A stretch of DNA of 64,000 bases from Methylosinus sp. C49 (GTDB lineage Bacteria; Pseudomonadota; Alphaproteobacteria; Rhizobiales; Beijerinckiaceae). Below, piece by piece: positions 46,028 to 55,307 of this stretch (its first letter is position 1; each line of letters opens with the position of its first letter). The position numbers and the translations under genes were made by a program. A model generated the notes under the pieces. The model was not told the origin of the DNA, ran no database searches, and worked only from the letters and a program-made list of their open reading frames with translations. The DNA lies in assembly GCF_009936375.1 (NCBI RefSeq), contig NZ_AP022332.1, forward strand, positions 2,131,001-2,195,000. The letters are read 5' to 3'.

Positions 46028-46262
46028 CGACGCTCCTCCACTTGTCATCTGAACGATATAAATCACACATGTAAGTGTCATAATACAGTCAGAAAGCAAC
46101 CGGCGTATATGGCTGCCGAGATCGGGCGGCGAAGTGATTCGCGCCATGGCGGGCGTCGAGTGCATGTTGCGTTGCAATGGCGCGCTTTCCGGCGGAACGC
46201 CGAGACAAAAATAACGAAGCGGCGCGCCGCGAGCGTCGCTGTTGTTCCGGGGAGGAAACCCA

Positions 46263-47903
46263 ATGTCCCGTCCGCGCGTTCTCGAAGCAATGGCGGCGCT
46301 GCAGGAGCGTGCGCCGATCTTGCGCGCCGCTCGCACGCTCGATCTATTCGCCGGCGACGCCGATCGCTTTTTGAGATTCTCGGTGGCGCTCGACGATTTT
46401 CTGTTCGACTTCTCGAAACATCGAATCGACGACGAGACCTTGCGTCTGCTCGTCGATCTCGCCCGCGCCGCCGATCTCGACGGCGCGCGCGCGGCGCTGT
46501 TTTCCGGCGAGCCCGTCAATCTCACCGAGGGCCGCGCGAGCGCCCATTGGGCGTTGCGCGATCTCTCGGATCGCCCGCTCATCGTCGGCGGCGAGAATGT
46601 GCGCGGCGCGGTCGAGGCAGAGCGCGAGAAAGTCTACGCCTTTGCGCGCGCGCTGCGTTCGGGCGAGTTGCGCGGCGCCGGCGGCGCGCCGTTCAGCGAT
46701 ATCGTCAATATCGGCATAGGCGGCTCTGATCTCGGCCCGGCGATGGCGGCGCGCGCGCTCGCGCCCTTCGGCAAAGACGGCCCGCGCCCGCATTTCGTCT
46801 CCAATGTCGACGGCGCCGATATGGCGGACACGCTCGCCAGTCTCGATCCGGCGCGCACATTGTTCATCGTCTCCTCCAAGACATTCACCACGCAGGAGAC
46901 CATGGCCAACGCCACGCTGGCGCGCGCTTTCATCGTGGGGCGCCTCGGAGAGGCGGCGGTGGCCGCGCATTTCGCCGCCGTGTCGACGCGGCTCGACAAG
47001 GTCGCCCAATTCGGCGTCGATCCTTCCCGCGTCTTCGGCTTTTGGGATTGGGTCGGCGGCCGCTATTCCATCTGGTCGGCCATCGGCCTCTCGCTCGTCA
47101 TCGCCATCGGCCCGGAGAATTTCACCGAATTTCTGCGCGGCGGCTTCGACATGGACGAGCATTTTCGCTGCGCGCCGCCGGAGCGCAATATTCCGACGCT
47201 GATGGGGCTGATCGGCGTGTTTCATCGCGACGTCGAGGGCAGGGCGGCGCAGGCGATCATTCCCTATGACCAACGTCTCGCGCGCTTTCCCGCCTATCTG
47301 CAGCAGCTCGACATGGAGTCGAACGGCAAATCGGTGACGCGTGACGGCGGCGTCGCGGAATTCGCGACCGGGCCGATCGTCTTCGGCGAGCCGGGGACTA
47401 ATGGTCAGCATGCTTTCTTCCAGCTGTTGCATCAGGGAACCGACGTCACGCCGATCGATTTCCTCATCGCCGCCGAGCCCATCGACGCCGACGTGCATCA
47501 TCACGCGCTGCTCTTTTCCAATTGCCTCGCGCAGAGCGAGGCCTTCATGCGCGGGCGCACGCTCGCCGAGGCGAAGGCGCAGCTCGCCGCCACAGGGCTC
47601 GACGCCGCGCGCGTAGAGGCGCTGGCGCCGCACAAGGTCTTCACCGGCGATCGGCCGAGCAGCGTGCTGCTCTATCGTCGGCTCGATCCGCGCACGCTGG
47701 GGCGCCTCGTCGCTCTCTATGAGCACAAGGTTTTCGTGCAATCGGTGATTTGGGACATCAACCCCTTCGATCAATGGGGCGTCGAGCTCGGCAAGGAGCT
47801 GGCCAATCGTCTGGCGCCGATCGTGGAGGACAAGGATGCGCCGCTCGCGGGGCTCGACGGCTCGACGGCGGGGCTCATCCGCTGGCGGCGGCGGGAAGCC
47901 TGA
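46263..47903 (+). CDS. pgi: Glucose-6-phosphate isomerase
   Basis: This 546-residue enzyme interconverts glucose-6-phosphate and fructose-6-phosphate. Signature parts are [54 protein letters not shown] and the second signature [18 protein letters not shown]. The start ATG 46263 has GGGGAGGAAACC upstream. It is transcribed away from the Ntn-hydrolase gene across an AT-rich spacer. Confidence 0.95.
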   Translation: MSRPRVLEAMAALQERAPILRAARTLDLFAGDADRFLRFSVALDDFLFDFSKHRIDDETLRLLVDLARAADLDGARAALFSGEPVNLTEGRASAHWALRDLSDRPLIVGGENVRGAVEAEREKVYAFARALRSGELRGAGGAPFSDIVNIGIGGSDLGPAMAARALAPFGKDGPRPHFVSNVDGADMADTLASLDPARTLFIVSSKTFTTQETMANATLARAFIVGRLGEAAVAAHFAAVSTRLDKVAQFGVDPSRVFGFWDWVGGRYSIWSAIGLSLVIAIGPENFTEFLRGGFDMDEHFRCAPPERNIPTLMGLIGVFHRDVEGRAAQAIIPYDQRLARFPAYLQQLDMESNGKSVTRDGGVAEFATGPIVFGEPGTNGQHAFFQLLHQGTDVTPIDFLIAAEPIDADVHHHALLFSNCLAQSEAFMRGRTLAEAKAQLAATGLDAARVEALAPHKVFTGDRPSSVLLYRRLDPRTLGRLVALYEHKVFVQSVIWDINPFDQWGVELGKELANRLAPIVEDKDAPLAGLDGSTAGLIRWRRREA

Positions 47904-47951
47904 CTTTCCGTTCGCCGCTCGCGCCACGGGCGCCGCGGCGCGTGGCCCTCG

Positions 47952-48974
47952 CTAGGCGCGGCGATCGACCGGCTGGAACGGGCAGGCGTGCGCGCATTTG
48001 CGCGCGCAGGAGATGGCGGTGGCGCTGGTCACGATGGATGCGCCGATCGCGTCTTCGGACAATTCGACATCCGGCGGCGGCGCCTCGATCGCCGTCGTGA
48101 TCGCCAGCGCGCGCGCTTTCACGAATCGGCCGGACGGACGACGCACGAAAATGCGCGAGAGATCGTTTGGATCGTAGCGCGCCTCGAGGCGCTTGCGTCC
48201 GGCGGCGAAATCATCGGCGATCGCGCGCGACCAATAGAGGCGGCCGTGCAGGCGCAGTCCGTCCTCGTCCAGCACGCCTTCGTCGTCGGGCAGCAGCGAC
48301 AGGCGGAAGCTCACGCAATCGAGCGGCAGGCGCAGCAGATCGTCGCGCATATGCTTGCGCCATAGCGTCAGCGGCGCGCAGCCGAGATCGCGATGCTTGC
48401 GGCAATGATAGACGCCGGCGATCTCCGCGCCGATCCAGCTGTCGAGCTCGCGCAGCGTGAGACGTTGCGCATGCGGCCCGACATACGGGTCGCGCTCGCC
48501 GCGCTCCATGGGGCCGACCTCGGTGAGGAGCGGAACGCAGCCCAAGCGGCCGCCCATCAGCTCCTGTATGTGCGCGCCATAGCGCGCGCTCGCCGGCTCG
48601 CTCCAGACCGTCTCTACGCCGATCTCGCGACAGGCGCGCACGAAGGCGCGGCGGCCGAAGAAGCTGTTGGAGTCGACATGGATCGCCTCGGGCAGTCCGG
48701 CGACGGGCCAATCGAAATCGACGCCGCGTTCCTTCAGCCAGCGCGTCTTGTCGCAGACGGAGTGGAGGATGGCGAGGCTCGCCGACAGCCGCGTCGGCGG
48801 CGTCAGCGCGAGATGAAACCCGGTCGTCATCCGCGTGAGCGCGTCGACGCCGAGCGTGATCCAGGGCCGGCCGAGCTCGCGGCCGGAGTCTTCGTCGACG
48901 ATCATCACGTCGACTTTCGCGTGATCGATCTGCACGGCCTCCAGCGGCCGCGTGGCCTCTGATCTCTTCCGCAC
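47952..48974 (-). CDS. TnsB/Mu-like DDE transposase, C-terminal (catalytic) part
   Basis: This 340-residue part carries the DDE fold: first Asp in AVQIDHAKVDVMIVDEDSGR, second Asp in IHVDSNSFFGRRAFVRA, and the Glu in YGAHIQELMGGRLGCVPL. A Mu-type C-terminal domain follows (LYWSRAIADDFAAG; VKARALAI). Its start GTG follows the upstream ORF by 22 bases, and reading one base shifted joins the two into one protein, so it is the back half of a frameshifted transposase. No TnsC-like ATPase gene follows; pgi lies beyond. Confidence 0.7.
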   Translation of the reverse strand: MRKRSEATRPLEAVQIDHAKVDVMIVDEDSGRELGRPWITLGVDALTRMTTGFHLALTPPTRLSASLAILHSVCDKTRWLKERGVDFDWPVAGLPEAIHVDSNSFFGRRAFVRACREIGVETVWSEPASARYGAHIQELMGGRLGCVPLLTEVGPMERGERDPYVGPHAQRLTLRELDSWIGAEIAGVYHCRKHRDLGCAPLTLWRKHMRDDLLRLPLDCVSFRLSLLPDDEGVLDEDGLRLHGRLYWSRAIADDFAAGRKRLEARYDPNDLSRIFVRRPSGRFVKARALAITTAIEAPPPDVELSEDAIGASIVTSATAISCARKCAHACPFQPVDRRA

Positions 48975-48996
48975 CTTGCTCGCCGCCGCTTTCGTT

Positions 48997-49515
48997 CTAC
49001 TCGGTCTCGCTACGCCGCCGCGCCCGCGTCTGAATGTCGATATCGTGCACGCGGGCCTTGATCGTGCGCCAATTGGGCGCCGGCAGCCGCTCCTTCAGGC
49101 AGCGCTTGGCGATCTCGCGCACCAGCTGGCTGAACTTGGGCCGCGACGGCTGCAGGTAGAAGCTCTCGATCGTGTCGCGAATGAGAGTCTCGCGCGCCGA
49201 ATCGAGCACGCGCGCGCCTTTGGGGCGCCCGACCGGACGCGTCATCGGCGCGGTGACGGCGCCGCAACTGCGGAAGGTCTTGATCATGCGATAGGCGGTG
49301 GCGCGGGAAACGCCGAGATCGCTGGTCAGCTTGCGAATGACCTCCTGCGACAGGCGCTCGCCCTCACGCGTGAGAACCTCGCGAATGACCTCCTCGCGAT
49401 GACGATTCTCATCCGGGCGCCGGCTGCGTCTCTCGCGTCCAATCGACGTCTCGAGCTTGCGTTCGGGCGCCGTGGCCAGGCGGGGATGGTCGGGATCGAG
49501 AACATTTCCGCTCAT
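48997..49515 (-). CDS. TnsB/Mu-like transposase, N-terminal DNA-binding part
   Basis: This 172-residue part has two helix-turn-helix-like regions (LTSDLGVSRATAYRMIKTFR and KFSQLVREIAKRCLKERLP with PNWRTIKARVHDID), as in the transposon-end-binding domains of TnsB/MuA proteins. After TRARRR the frame ends at a TAG. In the +1 frame the reading VARPSRTKAAASKVRKRSE leads directly into the catalytic ORF. A single extra base near 49016 therefore explains the split. Confidence 0.65.
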   Translation of the reverse strand: MSGNVLDPDHPRLATAPERKLETSIGRERRSRRPDENRHREEVIREVLTREGERLSQEVIRKLTSDLGVSRATAYRMIKTFRSCGAVTAPMTRPVGRPKGARVLDSARETLIRDTIESFYLQPSRPKFSQLVREIAKRCLKERLPAPNWRTIKARVHDIDIQTRARRRSETE

Positions 49516-49946
49516 TTCCAGGCGTTCCTCGTGCAGACTGAACCACTCGCAGCGCGCGCGCCGATCCTATCGCCGCACGGCGCTGCAAGGTGGCTTTTTT
49601 CTCATGATTTCAAAACCGAAGACAATGTTCGATTTTGAACAGTCCCCCGCGCCTGTGGAGTTTCTCGGCGGGGCTCGCGCGAGCAATGCCGGTCCTCCGC
49701 GCGAAGGCGCGGGCGAGAAAGCCCTAGTAAACCATGTGTTTCGTTGATGTTTCACGGAATTGGAATAGTTCAAAATAGCAAGAATGGCGGCGGAAAATCG
49801 AATAGAACTAGTCTTGCTACATAATGTCGCAGCGTAGACTCTCGCCGATTCAGTGGAATGCGTATCCGTACGTAGTCGATGAGGCGCGTGGCCAAGGCCA
49901 TGGCGGAGCCCGCCGTCCGCCTGCGGCGCTTTCGATCGAATCGCTT
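49516..49946. other. AT-richer gap beside transposase gene
   Basis: No gene is visible in these 430 bases. TTCAAAA occurs at 49609-49615 and 49769-49775 and its inverse TTTTGAA at 49633-49639, which could be vestiges of transposase-binding sites at an element end. This is weak evidence. Confidence 0.3.
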
Positions 49947-51284
49947 TTACGGAGCGCGCGCTGCGCCGAAGGCCCGGAAGCGGAACATCTCCCATCGATA
50001 GGGTCCGTCGCGGTCGCAGACGACCGCGCCAGTCGGAATTGCGGATAGATATTTGGCTCTGTGGCGAATGGCGAATTCGTCACTCTCATTGTGAATGAGC
50101 TCGAAGCTCACGCTCTCTCGCAGCCCTTTGCTCGCAAAGACGAGCGATCCATTCTCCGTCACGGAAAGCGGGAATCTCGTTCCGCCGATGGTCGCGAGCA
50201 GCGCGACCTCCGCGCCGTGATATTCGGCCTCGACCAGAAACTCCCATGGCGCGAGCGGCCCGGCCTTGTGAATCGCTCTGTTCTCGGAGACGTCATAGAC
50301 CAGCGCCGAGCCATGGCTCGTCGCTATGGCGATGCGCGCGCCGGTCACGCCGGCGAGATAGGCGCCGATCAGCAGCTGCTCCGCAGGGGCGGGGATCAGC
50401 GACGCGAATTCTTCAAAGAAGGCGATGGCGCGCGGGGCGCCGTCCGTCTCGGCGATATGGCTGATGAGCTGCGGGAAATAACGCCAATTCTCGCGCAGCA
50501 GATCGCGATTGTCGGAGCCCGCGAGATAGGCGGCGGCGAGGCGCGGGAAGCGGCGCATCGCAAATTGCAGAATGCGGCTCCGCCAGCGCCAATGGCTCTT
50601 GCGAATCTGACGCGCGATTCTGCGCAGCTCCGCCATGTCGCGCGTCAGCGCGCCGTCGATGAGCGCGCGCAGATTGGCGGCGCCGGCGAAAACCGTGGTC
50701 ACATGATGATCGACCCTCGGCACCTTGATGAAATGCGTGTCGGGATAGTTCTCCACGATCTTGCGGCAATGAAAATCATCGATGGCGTTGTAGGAGTCGG
50801 CGAATATGAACACATCGCCGGCGACGTCCGCGGAGCGGATCGACATGCCGCGCATGGCGGGAAGGAAATCCTGCTGCCAACCGGGATCTCTGCCGTCGCA
50901 TTCCTCGCGATCGATCGACCATTGCGGGCACATTGCGATGACATGCGTCACGGCGAGAAGACGCGAGAATTTCACCGCGCCATAGCCGCCCATGGAGCCG
51001 CCATAGGCGACGCGCGTCTCATAGTCCGCGATCGTCTCCAAAATGATCTGCGACGCTCTGCGGAGATTTTCGGACGGATACCAATTGGCGCGCTTGGCCA
51101 TCACGCCGATCGCCGAAATCCCCGATTTCCGCAAAGGCGTATCGGCGAAAAAACGATGGTCCTGGGCCGGCGTGATCGCATCGCCGAAGGTGATCAAGAC
51201 GATTTTCGAATCGGCGGGAGCCCAGATGACGCGTATCTCATCGTCGTCATAGAGAATCGTCGTCGTCGTCAAAATCTGATCCAT
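49947..51284 (-). CDS. Alpha/beta-hydrolase-like protein of unknown function
   Basis: This 445-residue protein has an N-terminal hydrolase-like domain with a nucleophile elbow RVAYGGSMGGYGAVKFSRLL (Ser in GGSMGG), a FIFADSYNAIDDFHC acid-region strand and a VPRVDHHVTTVF His region. A C-terminal part of about 200 residues has beta-rich sequence and no family I recognise. No signal peptide is seen. The start could be ATG 51284 (MDQILTTT) or ATG 51296. It lies between the transposase remnant and the small membrane peptide, so it has no functional context from neighbours. Confidence 0.6.
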   Translation of the reverse strand: MDQILTTTTILYDDDEIRVIWAPADSKIVLITFGDAITPAQDHRFFADTPLRKSGISAIGVMAKRANWYPSENLRRASQIILETIADYETRVAYGGSMGGYGAVKFSRLLAVTHVIAMCPQWSIDREECDGRDPGWQQDFLPAMRGMSIRSADVAGDVFIFADSYNAIDDFHCRKIVENYPDTHFIKVPRVDHHVTTVFAGAANLRALIDGALTRDMAELRRIARQIRKSHWRWRSRILQFAMRRFPRLAAAYLAGSDNRDLLRENWRYFPQLISHIAETDGAPRAIAFFEEFASLIPAPAEQLLIGAYLAGVTGARIAIATSHGSALVYDVSENRAIHKAGPLAPWEFLVEAEYHGAEVALLATIGGTRFPLSVTENGSLVFASKGLRESVSFELIHNESDEFAIRHRAKYLSAIPTGAVVCDRDGPYRWEMFRFRAFGAARAP

Positions 51285-51420
51285 CCCGCCGCCCATGGTT
51301 TCGAGCCGCGGCGGATATAGACCAATTCGCTCGGCGCGAAAACCTCCCGCCGTTTCGGCGCAGGCGGATTTTCCCTGCCTGCGCCGACCTTTGCATGCGG
51401 GGAGCGCGTTGCGCGCAGGA

Positions 51421-51528
51421 TCAGAGATTGAGCGCTCTGTTCACCGTCGGAATGAAGATCGCGAATACGAAGACCGTGACGAGGATCCACAGCACGACCC
51501 ATTTGAGTTCTTCGACCTTGTGCAGCAT
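51421..51528 (-). CDS. 35-residue single-pass membrane peptide divergent from pmoCAB
   Basis: ATG 51528 is preceded by a strong ribosome binding site (GGAGGAGAAG, seven bases away). The 35 codons start MLHKVEELKW, continue with one hydrophobic helix of about 18 residues and end in TVNRALNL, with charges placed as in a small membrane subunit. The open frame extends upstream to 51678 but that part is not protein-like. It is too short for most gene finders. It shares its 5' flank with the pmoC promoter region. A link with the pMMO complex is a hypothesis; the ORF itself is well supported by its RBS and composition. Confidence 0.65.
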   Translation of the reverse strand: MLHKVEELKWVVLWILVTVFVFAIFIPTVNRALNL

Positions 51529-51649
51529 TCGAGCTTCTCCTCCCGTTTTTTGAAAATTGGTCCACGCCGCTCTCTGAGGCGGCGCACGCCTTGTTTTTGC
51601 GGCAAGATGCGAGGACTCACAATAAGCATATATAGGCGGCACAATGTCG

Positions 51650-51870
51650 CAGTGCTTAATAATACGGGATAATCTCATATTTTGTAATTTGTATCAGTCA
51701 AAAGTGCAGCGTAAAAATCAACATTATCTGCCTATGTCTCACTTTTTATAATATAAAAATATCAGCATATCGTGCTATATGAGTATTAACTGCAGTATAT
51801 GCAGCATAATGCCGCATATGTATTCTTTATGATCAATTGACAAGCGCTGAGAGCGGCATGGTAGGTTCCG
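51650..51870 (+). promoter_or_regulatory. AT-rich pmoCAB promoter region
   Basis: In a GC-rich genome this stretch is strikingly AT-rich. A perfect TATAAT lies at 51747-51752, with TTATCT 17 bases upstream (51724-51729). A perfect TTGACA lies at 51837-51842 but has only a weak -10 (TAGGTT, 19-base spacer). Small inverted repeats such as ATATGC ... GCATAT are present around 51798-51820. A start near 51759 would give a leader of about 265 bases. Which promoter is used cannot be told from sequence. Confidence 0.5.
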
Positions 51871-52023
51871 ACATGCAAAGAGCTTTCGGGCTCTGCTGCA
51901 AAGAGGCGCGACGCCGCTGGGAATGCAGTCGCGGCCGCGCCCGCACGGGGAGACGAAACGTCATTCGGAACGGCGGGAGACCGTTTTCGAGCCGATGACT
52001 TCTTGAAGAGGAGGAACCCGACA

Positions 52024-52800
52024 ATGAGTTTGACAACGGAGAAAGCGGCCGGATCCGTCCGAGCCGCGGAGAGCGACACCATCGTCAATTACTGGCCTGC
52101 CTATTGGACGATGATCTGTCTCTTCGTGTTCTATGTGACGATCCGCATCTATGAGCAGTATTTCGGCTGGAAGGCGGGTCTCGATTCTTTCGCGCCCGAG
52201 TTTCAGACCTATTGGCTGAACCTCATGTGGACGGAGCTGCCGCTCGAATTCATCGCCTTCTGCGGCATCGGCGGCTATCTCTGGAAAACGCGCGACCGCA
52301 ACATCGACGCTGTCACGCCGCGCGAGGAGATGCGCCGTCTGCTGACGCTGATCGGCTGGCTCGCGATCTATGCATTCACCGTCTATTGGGGCGCTTCCTA
52401 CTTCACCGAGCAGGACGGCACCTGGCATCAGACGGTCATTCGCGACACCGACTTCACGCCGAGCCATATTCTGGAGTTCTACCTCAGCTATCCGATCTAC
52501 ATCATCGCCGGCTGGGGCGCCTTCATGTATGCGCGCACGCGCATTCCGCAATTCGCGAAGAAGATCTCGCTGCCTTTCCTGCTGTTCTTCGCCGGTCCGT
52601 TCATGATCTTCCCGAACATCGGCCTCAACGAGTGGGGTCACACCTTCTGGTTCATGGAAGAGCTGTTCACGGCGCCGCTGCATTGGGGCTTCGTGTTCTT
52701 CGGCTGGTTCGCGCTCGCCGTCTTCGGCACCGCCTGCCAGGTGCTCGATCGCGTGATCGAGCTCTCCAAGGAATATGAGCAGGACGCGCTCTCTCTCTGA
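52024..52800 (+). CDS. pmoC: Particulate methane monooxygenase subunit C
   Basis: This 258-residue membrane subunit begins MSLTTEKAAG, and GAGGAGG precedes ATG 52024. It has about six transmembrane helices. The conserved metal-site region VIRDTDFTPSHILEFYLSYP carries the Asp and His ligands of the CuC/CuD sites, with the further His residues in the helices that follow (IGLNEWGHTFWFMEELFTAP). PmoC works with PmoA and PmoB to oxidise methane to methanol in intracytoplasmic membranes. It is the first gene of pmoCAB, as in all methanotrophs. Confidence 0.97.
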   Translation: MSLTTEKAAGSVRAAESDTIVNYWPAYWTMICLFVFYVTIRIYEQYFGWKAGLDSFAPEFQTYWLNLMWTELPLEFIAFCGIGGYLWKTRDRNIDAVTPREEMRRLLTLIGWLAIYAFTVYWGASYFTEQDGTWHQTVIRDTDFTPSHILEFYLSYPIYIIAGWGAFMYARTRIPQFAKKISLPFLLFFAGPFMIFPNIGLNEWGHTFWFMEELFTAPLHWGFVFFGWFALAVFGTACQVLDRVIELSKEYEQDALSL

Positions 52801-52939
52801 TCCTTCGCGCTCTCGCGCATTCTCCTCCTCCCAAAAGCGGCCGCGCCTCGCGCGCGGTCGCGGCGGAGGCGGAGCAAGCAAAAGAAATATCCGGCGCAGA
52901 TGCGCCGGGGAGGCGACAATCTCAAGGAGCAAGAACGAA

Positions 52940-53710
52940 ATGTCCATTTCCACAGAGGCCGGCGCTCCAGCCGGCAAGGCATGGAAATCGAAGGAGGAGT
53001 TTCTCGGCTGCGTGATGCTGACCGACTGGATTCTCCTCGTCGTCCTATTCGCCGTGGTGCTCGGATCCTTCCACATCCACTATATGCTGCTGGCCGGCGA
53101 CTGGGACTTCTGGATCGACTTCAAGGACCGCCGCATGTGGCCGACGGTGGCGCCCATCGTCGCAATGTGCTTCGCCGCCGCGGTGCAATCCTTCCTATGG
53201 CAGAAATTCCGTCTGCCGATCGGCGCGACGGTCGCGTGCCTCGCGCTGCTCACCGGCGAATGGATCAATCGCTACGACAACTTCTGGGGCTGGACCTTCT
53301 TCCCGATCAATCTGGTCTTCCCCTCGGCGCTCATCCCCATGGGCTTCTGGCTCGATGTGGTGCTGATGATGTCGGGCAGCTGGCTGGTGACGGCGCTGGT
53401 CGGCTCCATGGGCTGGGGCCTCTTGTTCTATCCGATCAACTGGCCGGTGCTGGCGCAATATCACCAGTCCGCCGAGATCGACGGCGTGCTGCTGACGCTC
53501 GCCGATCTCATCGGCTTCAACTATGTCCGCACGGGCACGCCCGAATATATCCGCATGGTCGAGCGCGGCACGCTGCGCACCTTCGGCAAGGACGTCGTTC
53601 CGGTCGCGGCCTTCTTCTCCTCCTTCATTTCCATGCTGATCTACTTCCTGTGGTGGAAGATCGGCACTTGGTTCACCAACACCAAATACATCGAGGTCGA
53701 CGACATTTGA
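52940..53710 (+). CDS. pmoA: Particulate methane monooxygenase subunit A
   Basis: This 256-residue membrane subunit begins MSISTEAGAPAGKAWKSKEE, with AAGGAG upstream of ATG 52940. It contains the diagnostic segment LLAGDWDFWIDFKDRRMWPT, used widely as the pmoA marker, and later motifs INRYDNFWGWTFFPINLVFP and GFNYVRTGTPEYIRMVERGT. About seven transmembrane helices are present. Sequence type agrees with Methylosinus/Methylocystis pmoA1 rather than the divergent pmoA2. The 139-base spacer after pmoC holds no gene. Confidence 0.97.
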   Translation: MSISTEAGAPAGKAWKSKEEFLGCVMLTDWILLVVLFAVVLGSFHIHYMLLAGDWDFWIDFKDRRMWPTVAPIVAMCFAAAVQSFLWQKFRLPIGATVACLALLTGEWINRYDNFWGWTFFPINLVFPSALIPMGFWLDVVLMMSGSWLVTALVGSMGWGLLFYPINWPVLAQYHQSAEIDGVLLTLADLIGFNYVRTGTPEYIRMVERGTLRTFGKDVVPVAAFFSSFISMLIYFLWWKIGTWFTNTKYIEVDDI

Positions 53711-53836
53711 TCCGCAAATATTCGCGAGCGCGAGGCGGACCAGCGGCCCGCTTCGCCCAGATTTGGCGAGAAATCCAAGAGGCCCGTCGCGAATGACGGC
53801 GCGGCCGAGAAACAAGGATAAGGGAGACCGATCGAA

Positions 53837-55126
53837 ATGATGAACAAGCTCCTCGCGACACTGGCGGGATGCGTGAGGCCGGGGGCGCTGCGCGCCTTGG
53901 CCTTCGGCCTCGCCGCGGCGATCGCCGCCACCACTCTGCCGGCGGCGACGCCCGCGTCGGCGCATGGCGAACGCTCGCAGCAGGCCTTTCTGCGCATGCG
54001 CACGCTCAATTGGTACGATGTGAAATGGTCGAAGACCGAGGTCAATGTCAACGAAGAGATGGTGCTCTCCGGCAAGGTTCACGTCTTCTCCGGCTGGCCG
54101 CAGGCGGTCGCCAAGCCGGACGTGGCCTTTCTGAACGTCGGCGAGCCCGGCCCGGTGCTCATCCGCAAGGGCGCCTATGTCGGCGACGTGCCGGCGCCGC
54201 GCTCCTTCTCGCTGCAGGTCGGCAAGGACTATGAGTATAAGCTCGTGCTCAAAGCCCGCCGGCAGGGGCGCTTCCACGTCCATGTGCAGATGAACGTCGA
54301 AGGCGGCGGTCCCATCGTCGGCCCCGGCGAGTGGATCACCATCAAGGGCGACATGGCGAATTTCACCAATCCGGTGACTTTGCTCGACGGCTCGACCATC
54401 GATCTCGAGACCTATGGCATCACCTGGACCTACATCTACCACTTCGCCTGGATGGCGGCGGCGGCGGTCTGGATCCTCTACTGGTTCATGACCAAGGGCC
54501 TCATCGTGCGCTATTGGTGGGTGAAGGCCGGCAAGGCCAATGACCTCATCACCACCCGCGAGAAGCGCATCGGCGGCCTGTGGCTGGCGGCCACCTTGAT
54601 GGCGGTCCTGTTCGGCTACGCCTGGGCCAATAGCGCCTTCCCGCGCACTCTGCCGATGCAGGCGGGCCTGCTCAAGGGCATCGATCCGATCGCTCTGCCG
54701 CCGGCCACTGTCACGGCGCAGTTCAAGGGCGGCTCCTATACGGTGCCGGGCCGCGAGCTGTCGGTGAAGCTGCGCATCACCAATAGCGGAACCGAGCCGG
54801 TGAAGATCGGCGAGTTCACCACCGCGGGCCTGCGCTTCCTCAACCCCGCAGTGTTCACGGTGAAGCCGCAATTCCCCGAATATCTGCTCGCCGATCGCGG
54901 CCTCGCGGTCAGCGACGAGACGCCCATCGCCCCCGGCGAGACGCGCGATGTGACGGTCATCGTTCAGGACGCCCGCTTCGACATAGAGCGCCTGTCGGAC
55001 CTCGCCTATGACACCGACAGCCAGTTCGGCGGCCTGCTGTTCTTCTTCAGCCCGTCGGGCAATCGCGTCGGCGTCGAGATCGGCGGCCCGGTGATCCCGC
55101 GCTTCGCGGCCGGAGCCACGCTCTGA
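53837..55126 (+). CDS. pmoB: Particulate methane monooxygenase subunit B
   Basis: This 429-residue subunit has a signal peptide ending near ASA-H43. The mature N-terminal His43 and the pair His147/His149 in RFHVHVQMNVEGG form the CuB site. The position of the second bis-His ligand is Asn58 (MRTLNWYD), as is known for alphaproteobacterial enzymes. Two cupredoxin domains lie outside the membrane, separated by two transmembrane helices (about residues 210-230 and 255-275). It is the last gene of the operon and is followed by a strong terminator. Confidence 0.97.
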   Translation: MMNKLLATLAGCVRPGALRALAFGLAAAIAATTLPAATPASAHGERSQQAFLRMRTLNWYDVKWSKTEVNVNEEMVLSGKVHVFSGWPQAVAKPDVAFLNVGEPGPVLIRKGAYVGDVPAPRSFSLQVGKDYEYKLVLKARRQGRFHVHVQMNVEGGGPIVGPGEWITIKGDMANFTNPVTLLDGSTIDLETYGITWTYIYHFAWMAAAAVWILYWFMTKGLIVRYWWVKAGKANDLITTREKRIGGLWLAATLMAVLFGYAWANSAFPRTLPMQAGLLKGIDPIALPPATVTAQFKGGSYTVPGRELSVKLRITNSGTEPVKIGEFTTAGLRFLNPAVFTVKPQFPEYLLADRGLAVSDETPIAPGETRDVTVIVQDARFDIERLSDLAYDTDSQFGGLLFFFSPSGNRVGVEIGGPVIPRFAAGATL

Positions 55127-55190
55127 GCCGTAACGAGCTTCACGCGGTTCTCTTCACTCTTCTCCGCGTGTTGGTGTGAAACTTCCTCCC

Positions 55191-55221
55191 CCGCCCGGTT
55201 CGTCCGGGCGGCTTTTTTTTT
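55191..55221 (+). terminator. Rho-independent terminator of pmoCAB
   Basis: CCGCCCGG (55191-55198) pairs with CCGGGCGG (55204-55211) over a five-base loop and is followed by C and nine T residues. It is a textbook intrinsic terminator, 64 bases after the pmoB stop. Confidence 0.93.
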
Positions 55222-55307
55222 GGGCGCGGCGGGGGCGGGCATAGCGCTTGCGTGCGGAGAGCGCATCCCGGCCTCCGCCGGGACAGCGAGCGTTTTGCGG
55301 GATCGCC

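Noticed and set aside
11467..49643. Shared 15-mer CGATTTTGAACAGTC at about 11468 and 49630
   Set aside because: A few exact 15-mers are expected by chance in 64 kb, and the flanks do not match.
53195..54871. Minus-strand 558-codon frame opposite pmoA/pmoB
   Set aside because: Antisense of well-known genes; no motif and no start context.
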